Of a stretch of DNA of 8,450 nt, positions 5,947 through 8,450 are shown in pieces (the first letter of the stretch is position 1; the number at the start of each line of letters is the position of its first letter). The DNA lies in NCBI GenBank assembly GCA_002379855.1, contig DFUX01000028.1, forward strand, positions 1 through 8,450, given 5' to 3'. The notes under the pieces are model-generated. The model saw only the letters and a program-made list of their open reading frames with translations, was not told where the DNA came from and made no database searches. Source of the stretch: Cloacimonetes bacterium UBA4175. Lineage in GTDB: Bacteria; Cloacimonadota; Cloacimonadia; Cloacimonadales; Cloacimonadaceae. The translations under genes and the position numbers were made by a program.

Positions 5947-7665
5947 TCAGCTTTTGAGGTGAATGTCCCTCAGCTTGCCCTGGATGCTGGTTCTGCTGCC
6001 AAAGCGGTTGTACTCCAGGGTATAGGCGATGTCGATCAGGCTGTTTTTCTTCAACAGCGGCAGATAGTCACCCATATTGTAGCCGATCAAATCGAGCACC
6101 ACGCCGTCCTTGACCACCTTCAGCTTGAGGTGGTTGCGCCCCACGTTGTAGGGATAGCTGGCCACGCACACATCCCGGGTCAGCAGCACTGGACGGTTGT
6201 TGTCCGGGCCGAACGGCGCGAACCGCTCGATCCATTCCATCAGGATGTCGTTGATGTCATAGAGTTCCAGTTCAAAGTTCACAAACAGCGGGGTGCGGAT
6301 TTGTTCCAGTTGCAGGTGTTCGGACACATAGCGCGTCAGTTCGTTCTCGAAGCGGTCGATGTATTCCTGATAGATGGTGAAACCGACCGCGTATTTGTGC
6401 CCGCCGAAGCTGTGCAGGTTGTCCCCCGCAGCCCTCAACGCCGCGAAGAGGTCAAAATCCTCCACACTGCGTCCCGAACCGCTGCCAAAACCTTCCTTGA
6501 ACGAGATCATGACCACCGGACGGTAATACTTTTCCACCAGTTTGGAAGCCACGATCCCGATCACTCCCGGATGCCAGTCGTCCGATGAGATCACCAGGCA
6601 GGACGCGGCATTGATGTCTTTATACTTCTTTTCGATGATGTCGCAGGCCTCGTGGAAGGTTTTCTGGTCTTCCTGCTGGCGCAGCGAGTTTTGCCTTTCG
6701 ATGATCTCTGCCAGTTCATTGCTCTGCACCTCGTCCCGCGAGATCAGCAGCTCCACCGCCACCGAGGCCGAGCCCATCCTGCCCGCGGCATTGATCCGGG
6801 GCGCGATGCCAAAAACGATGTCCGTGGTATCCAGTGTTTTTTGATCCATGCCGGAGATCGAAATCAGGGCGTTCAGCCCCAGGTTTTTCTTTGCTATCAG
6901 GTGTTGCAGCCCGATGGAGGCAAAGACCCTGTTTTCATCGGTGAGCGACACGATGTCCGCGATTGTCCCCACCGCCACCAGATCCATGTATTTCAGGGTG
7001 TTTTCGGCGCTGGTGATGCTCAGGCGTTCATACACCGCCATCAGCAGCTTGTAGGCGACTCCAACTCCTGCCAGATGGGGGAAAGGATAGGGGCTGCCCG
7101 GCAGTTTGGGATTGATGATCGCCGCCGCTTTAGGCAGTTCCTCCTTGGGATTGTGGTGGTCTGTGATAATGATTTCCATGCCCATGGCGTTGATGGCTTC
7201 GATCTCTTCCAGGGCATTCACGCCGCAATCCACGCTGATTATCAGGGTGGTTCCGTTGGCCTTGATTTGATCCAGGCTGCTCAGCGAGAGCCCGTAACCA
7301 TCGATCATCCGGTGCGGGATGTAGAAATCGATGTCCGCGCCAACCCTCTTCAATCCCAGATAGAGCAAAGTGGTGGCTGTGGTGCCGTCCACGTCATAAT
7401 CGCCATAGATGGTGATCTTTTCCCCTCCGCTGATGGCCGCCAGTATCCGTTGCACGGCCTTTTCCATATCCGGAAAGAGGAATGGGTCGTGCTGCTGCGA
7501 CAACTGGGGATGGAAAAAGTCCGTGACCTGGTCCACTGTTTTCAGATTTTTCCGGTACAGCAATTCCGCTATAATTTCGGGACACTTCAGCTCACCCGCG
7601 AGGCTTTCCACCTGCTGCTTGTCTTCCGGAGTCAAAGGCTCCGGCAGCACCCATTGTTTTTCCAT
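5947..7665 (-). CDS. recJ: single-stranded-DNA-specific exonuclease RecJ
   Basis: RecJ is a cytoplasmic 5'-to-3' single-strand DNA exonuclease used in recombination, mismatch and base-excision repair. At 572 aa it is about the E. coli length (577). DHH-family motifs in order: IYGDYDVDGTTA at about 86-97, ISVDCG at 143-148, the DHH at 169-171 (IITDHHNP), LAGVGVAYKLL at 198-208, VAVGTIADIVSL at 230-241, and RINAAGRMGSA at 290-300. The DHHA1 domain follows with DWHPGVIGIVASKL at 363-376, GSGRS at 396-400 and GGHKYAVGF at 421-429. A C-terminal OB-fold-like part (about 486-530) contains HLKLKV and LDLIGYN. All metal-binding aspartates and histidines I can judge are present, so it should be active. 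AGGTGA lies just upstream of the ATG. It is the first gene of the block, so the operon promoter should lie between 7666 and about 7850, but I could not place it. Confidence 0.97.
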   Translation of the reverse strand: MEKQWVLPEPLTPEDKQQVESLAGELKCPEIIAELLYRKNLKTVDQVTDFFHPQLSQQHDPFLFPDMEKAVQRILAAISGGEKITIYGDYDVDGTTATTLLYLGLKRVGADIDFYIPHRMIDGYGLSLSSLDQIKANGTTLIISVDCGVNALEEIEAINAMGMEIIITDHHNPKEELPKAAAIINPKLPGSPYPFPHLAGVGVAYKLLMAVYERLSITSAENTLKYMDLVAVGTIADIVSLTDENRVFASIGLQHLIAKKNLGLNALISISGMDQKTLDTTDIVFGIAPRINAAGRMGSASVAVELLISRDEVQSNELAEIIERQNSLRQQEDQKTFHEACDIIEKKYKDINAASCLVISSDDWHPGVIGIVASKLVEKYYRPVVMISFKEGFGSGSGRSVEDFDLFAALRAAGDNLHSFGGHKYAVGFTIYQEYIDRFENELTRYVSEHLQLEQIRTPLFVNFELELYDINDILMEWIERFAPFGPDNNRPVLLTRDVCVASYPYNVGRNHLKLKVVKDGVVLDLIGYNMGDYLPLLKKNSLIDIAYTLEYNRFGSRTSIQGKLRDIHLKS

Positions 7666-7900
7666 TCGTCACCTGTTAATTAAAGTATCTATTCATATAT
7701 CTGCCATGCAAATAGAGCCTGATTGCTCAAGCTCCGGATCACATTCTCCGCTCATAAACATTCATTTCTTGATAGTTCTACATGACCTATTACCATCTAT
7801 CCCAGCCGCCAAATCCTGTAAAGTTAAATTTAGCTTCCCCGTGCAAACCTGTTGAAAAATACTCACATCCGCAGACCGGATTCCCGGGCCAAGCGGTTCA

Positions 7901-7940
7901 CGCAGATATACGCGGATAAAAGGCGCGGATTGCCGCGGAT
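7901..7940 (+). repeat. four phased cgcggat-type units
   Basis: The heptamer cgcggat occurs at 7911, 7924 and 7934, and a one-base variant, cgcagat, at 7901. Start-to-start spacings are 10, 13 and 10 nt, close to a helical turn. The inverted form atccgcg recurs at 8282-8288 and at 11-17. This suggests that the same short motif bounds the repeat-rich region in opposite orientations. Confidence 0.6.
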
Positions 7941-7973
7941 TGGTATAATGGGATTGTTTCAGGGCTGGTGTGG

Positions 7974-8044
7974 GTTTGGAGTTCAAGCCGGCAAGATAGC
8001 TTGCATGAATTTCACAAATCCCAAAGCCGGCTTGGACTCCAAAC
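7974..8044. repeat. 19-bp-arm inverted repeat with 33-nt centre
   Basis: The left arm 7974-7992 and right arm 8026-8044 are complementary at 18 of 19 positions. The one mismatch would be a U-G pair in RNA of the plus strand. A small inner hairpin gcaag-atag-cttgc (7991-8004) overlaps the left arm's end and gives an alternative fold. No T-run follows on either strand, so it is not a standard terminator. It may be the core of a small non-autonomous mobile element or a stable RNA structure. Confidence 0.8.
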
Positions 8045-8061
8045 ATTCCTTAAAAGACTGG

Positions 8062-8126
8062 ATCCCGGCTCAAACCACCCCACCAAACCGCTGCGCGCTT
8101 TGGCGAGGACCCCGGTAGGCCGGGAT
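8062..8126. repeat. 8-bp-arm inverted repeat (atcccggc / gccgggat)
   Basis: Atcccggc at 8062-8069 pairs perfectly with gccgggat at 8119-8126 across 49 nt. Close to the right arm, cccgg (8111-8115) and ccggg (8120-8124) can form a competing small hairpin. Sequences of the ggatcccggc...gccgggatgac type are common between genes in many bacterial genomes as dispersed repeats. The family match here is from memory, not a search. Confidence 0.5.
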
Positions 8127-8182
8127 GACACAGCTTTTGGGTCTGGTGGGACATATTTCGGTGTCGGGTAGTTATCCCTAAA

Positions 8183-8202
8183 CGGCGCTATGGCAAGCGC
8201 CG
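8183..8202. repeat. perfect hairpin, first of a tandem pair
   Basis: The arms cggcgct (8183-8189) and agcgccg (8196-8202) pair perfectly over 7 bp around a 6-nt loop. No T-run follows on the plus strand, and on the minus strand only short T stretches lie beyond it. It is probably a REP-like palindrome and not a terminator. Confidence 0.65.
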
Positions 8203-8214
8203 CTACTTAGTACT

Positions 8215-8232
8215 GGCGGTCGCTGAACCGCC
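8215..8232. repeat. perfect hairpin, second of a tandem pair
   Basis: The arms ggcggt (8215-8220) and accgcc (8227-8232) pair perfectly over 6 bp around a 6-nt loop. It lies 12 nt after the first hairpin and has the same loop size, so the two look like a unit. Confidence 0.65.
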
Positions 8233-8235
8233 TTG

Positions 8236-8267
8236 TTTCACCATTTCACCTTTCCACCTTTCCACCT
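8236..8267. repeat. 8-bp tandem repeat, four units
   Basis: Four successive 8-nt units read tttcacca, tttcacct, ttccacct and ttccacct. The first two differ from the last two by one or two bases. It directly precedes the right copy of the dispersed repeat at 8272. It is a low-complexity microsatellite that could vary in copy number. Confidence 0.75.
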
Positions 8268-8271
8268 TCAA

Positions 8272-8308
8272 AGATCCTGTTATCCGCGATCTATAATCCT
8301 TTTCACCA
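8272..8308. repeat. right copy of the dispersed intergenic repeat
   Basis: Positions 8272-8288 match 1-17 at 16 of 17 bases, and looser similarity continues to the cacca motif at about 8304-8308. The orientation is the same as the left copy. The two copies are 8271 bp apart and bracket all genes in this window. Confidence 0.45.
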
Positions 8309-8433
8309 TAAACGAAATAGAACGCAAGCAAATTAGTATCACATTCACCAATAACAACAGCAACCTTTCCGATAATCCTTCATAGCTCCGTCCCTTGCTG
8401 CTACTGGCTTTGGTGCAATCATCCTTAGGTCAT

Positions 8434-8450
8434 CCTTATAAATTATAAGG
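8434..8450. repeat. perfect AT-rich palindrome at the window edge
   Basis: The arms ccttataa (8434-8441) and ttataagg (8443-8450) pair perfectly around one central base. The adjacent 9-mer tcatcctta occurs twice at an 11-nt spacing (8419 and 8430). The site is cut by the window end, so its role (operator, element end or chance) cannot be judged. Confidence 0.4.

Larger units (their letters stand above)
7666..8450. other. 785-bp region without a convincing gene; repeat-rich from about 7900
   Basis: No reading frame here has a family-like sequence together with a ribosome site. Positions 7666-7860 are AT-richer and probably hold the recJ promoter and leader. From about 7900 to 8308 the sequence is a mosaic of direct, inverted and tandem repeats, listed separately below. 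Positions 8309-8450 hold no clear element except a palindrome at the window edge. A 94-codon minus-strand frame at 7762-8046 runs through the inverted repeat and is very unlikely to be a gene. Confidence 0.7.

Noticed and set aside
6652..7683. Long plus-strand open frame opposite recJ
   Set aside because: It is fully antisense to an unambiguous recJ, is rich in His, Gln and Val as expected from complementary codons, and resembles no family.
7670..7705. Possible recJ promoter (TTGCAT with TACTTT-like -10 on the minus strand)
   Set aside because: Each hexamer matches consensus at only about three of six positions, which is no better than chance in this AT-rich leader.
7901..7940. CRISPR-like array of cgcggat units
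   Set aside because: Units are only 7 nt, spacings are 10-13 nt, and there are no unique spacers or cas genes.
7762..8046. 94-codon minus-strand frame in the intergenic region
   Set aside because: It crosses the large inverted repeat and the cgcggat units, has no ribosome site of note, and its sequence has no family character.

Overview
The window comes from a bacterium with an envelope that carries lipoproteins. It encodes apolipoprotein N-acyltransferase and two proteins with lipobox signal peptides, so a Gram-negative (diderm) cell is likely. Glycyl-tRNA synthetase is the separate alpha-subunit type (glyQ), not the single-chain type. The gene mix, the moderate GC content and the low-complexity intergenic repeats would suit an uncultured phylum such as Cloacimonadota. 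That assignment is inference only, because no rRNA or other phylogenetic marker is present.

Every gene I can support lies on the minus strand, so the window reads right to left. From 7665 down to 1533 there is one tightly packed block: recJ, a propeller-like lipoprotein, lnt, a small MerR-type regulator, glyQ, and an N-formylglutamate amidohydrolase-family enzyme. The recJ-lipoprotein gap is 13 nt and every later junction overlaps by 4 to 11 nt. This is the expected layout of one translationally coupled operon that mixes DNA repair, envelope lipoprotein maturation and translation. After 147 nt follows a separate gene for a surface lipoprotein with a chitobiase-C-terminal-like domain, closed by a clear intrinsic terminator. 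The last gene is a tRNA-Asn (GTT) with an encoded CCA end.

The right end (7666-8450) has no convincing gene. It is a mosaic of small repeats: phased cgcggat-type units, a 19-bp-arm inverted repeat, a cccggc/gccggg inverted repeat, two perfect tandem hairpins, an 8-bp tandem repeat, and a roughly 38-bp sequence that also occurs at the extreme left end of the window. This looks like a dispersed intergenic (MITE- or REP-like) element and is the most unusual part. The genes themselves are mostly familiar families. The genic points worth a second look are the absence of glyS next to glyQ and the amidohydrolase coupled to glyQ. I see no CRISPR array, transposase, phage gene or recognisable defence system.
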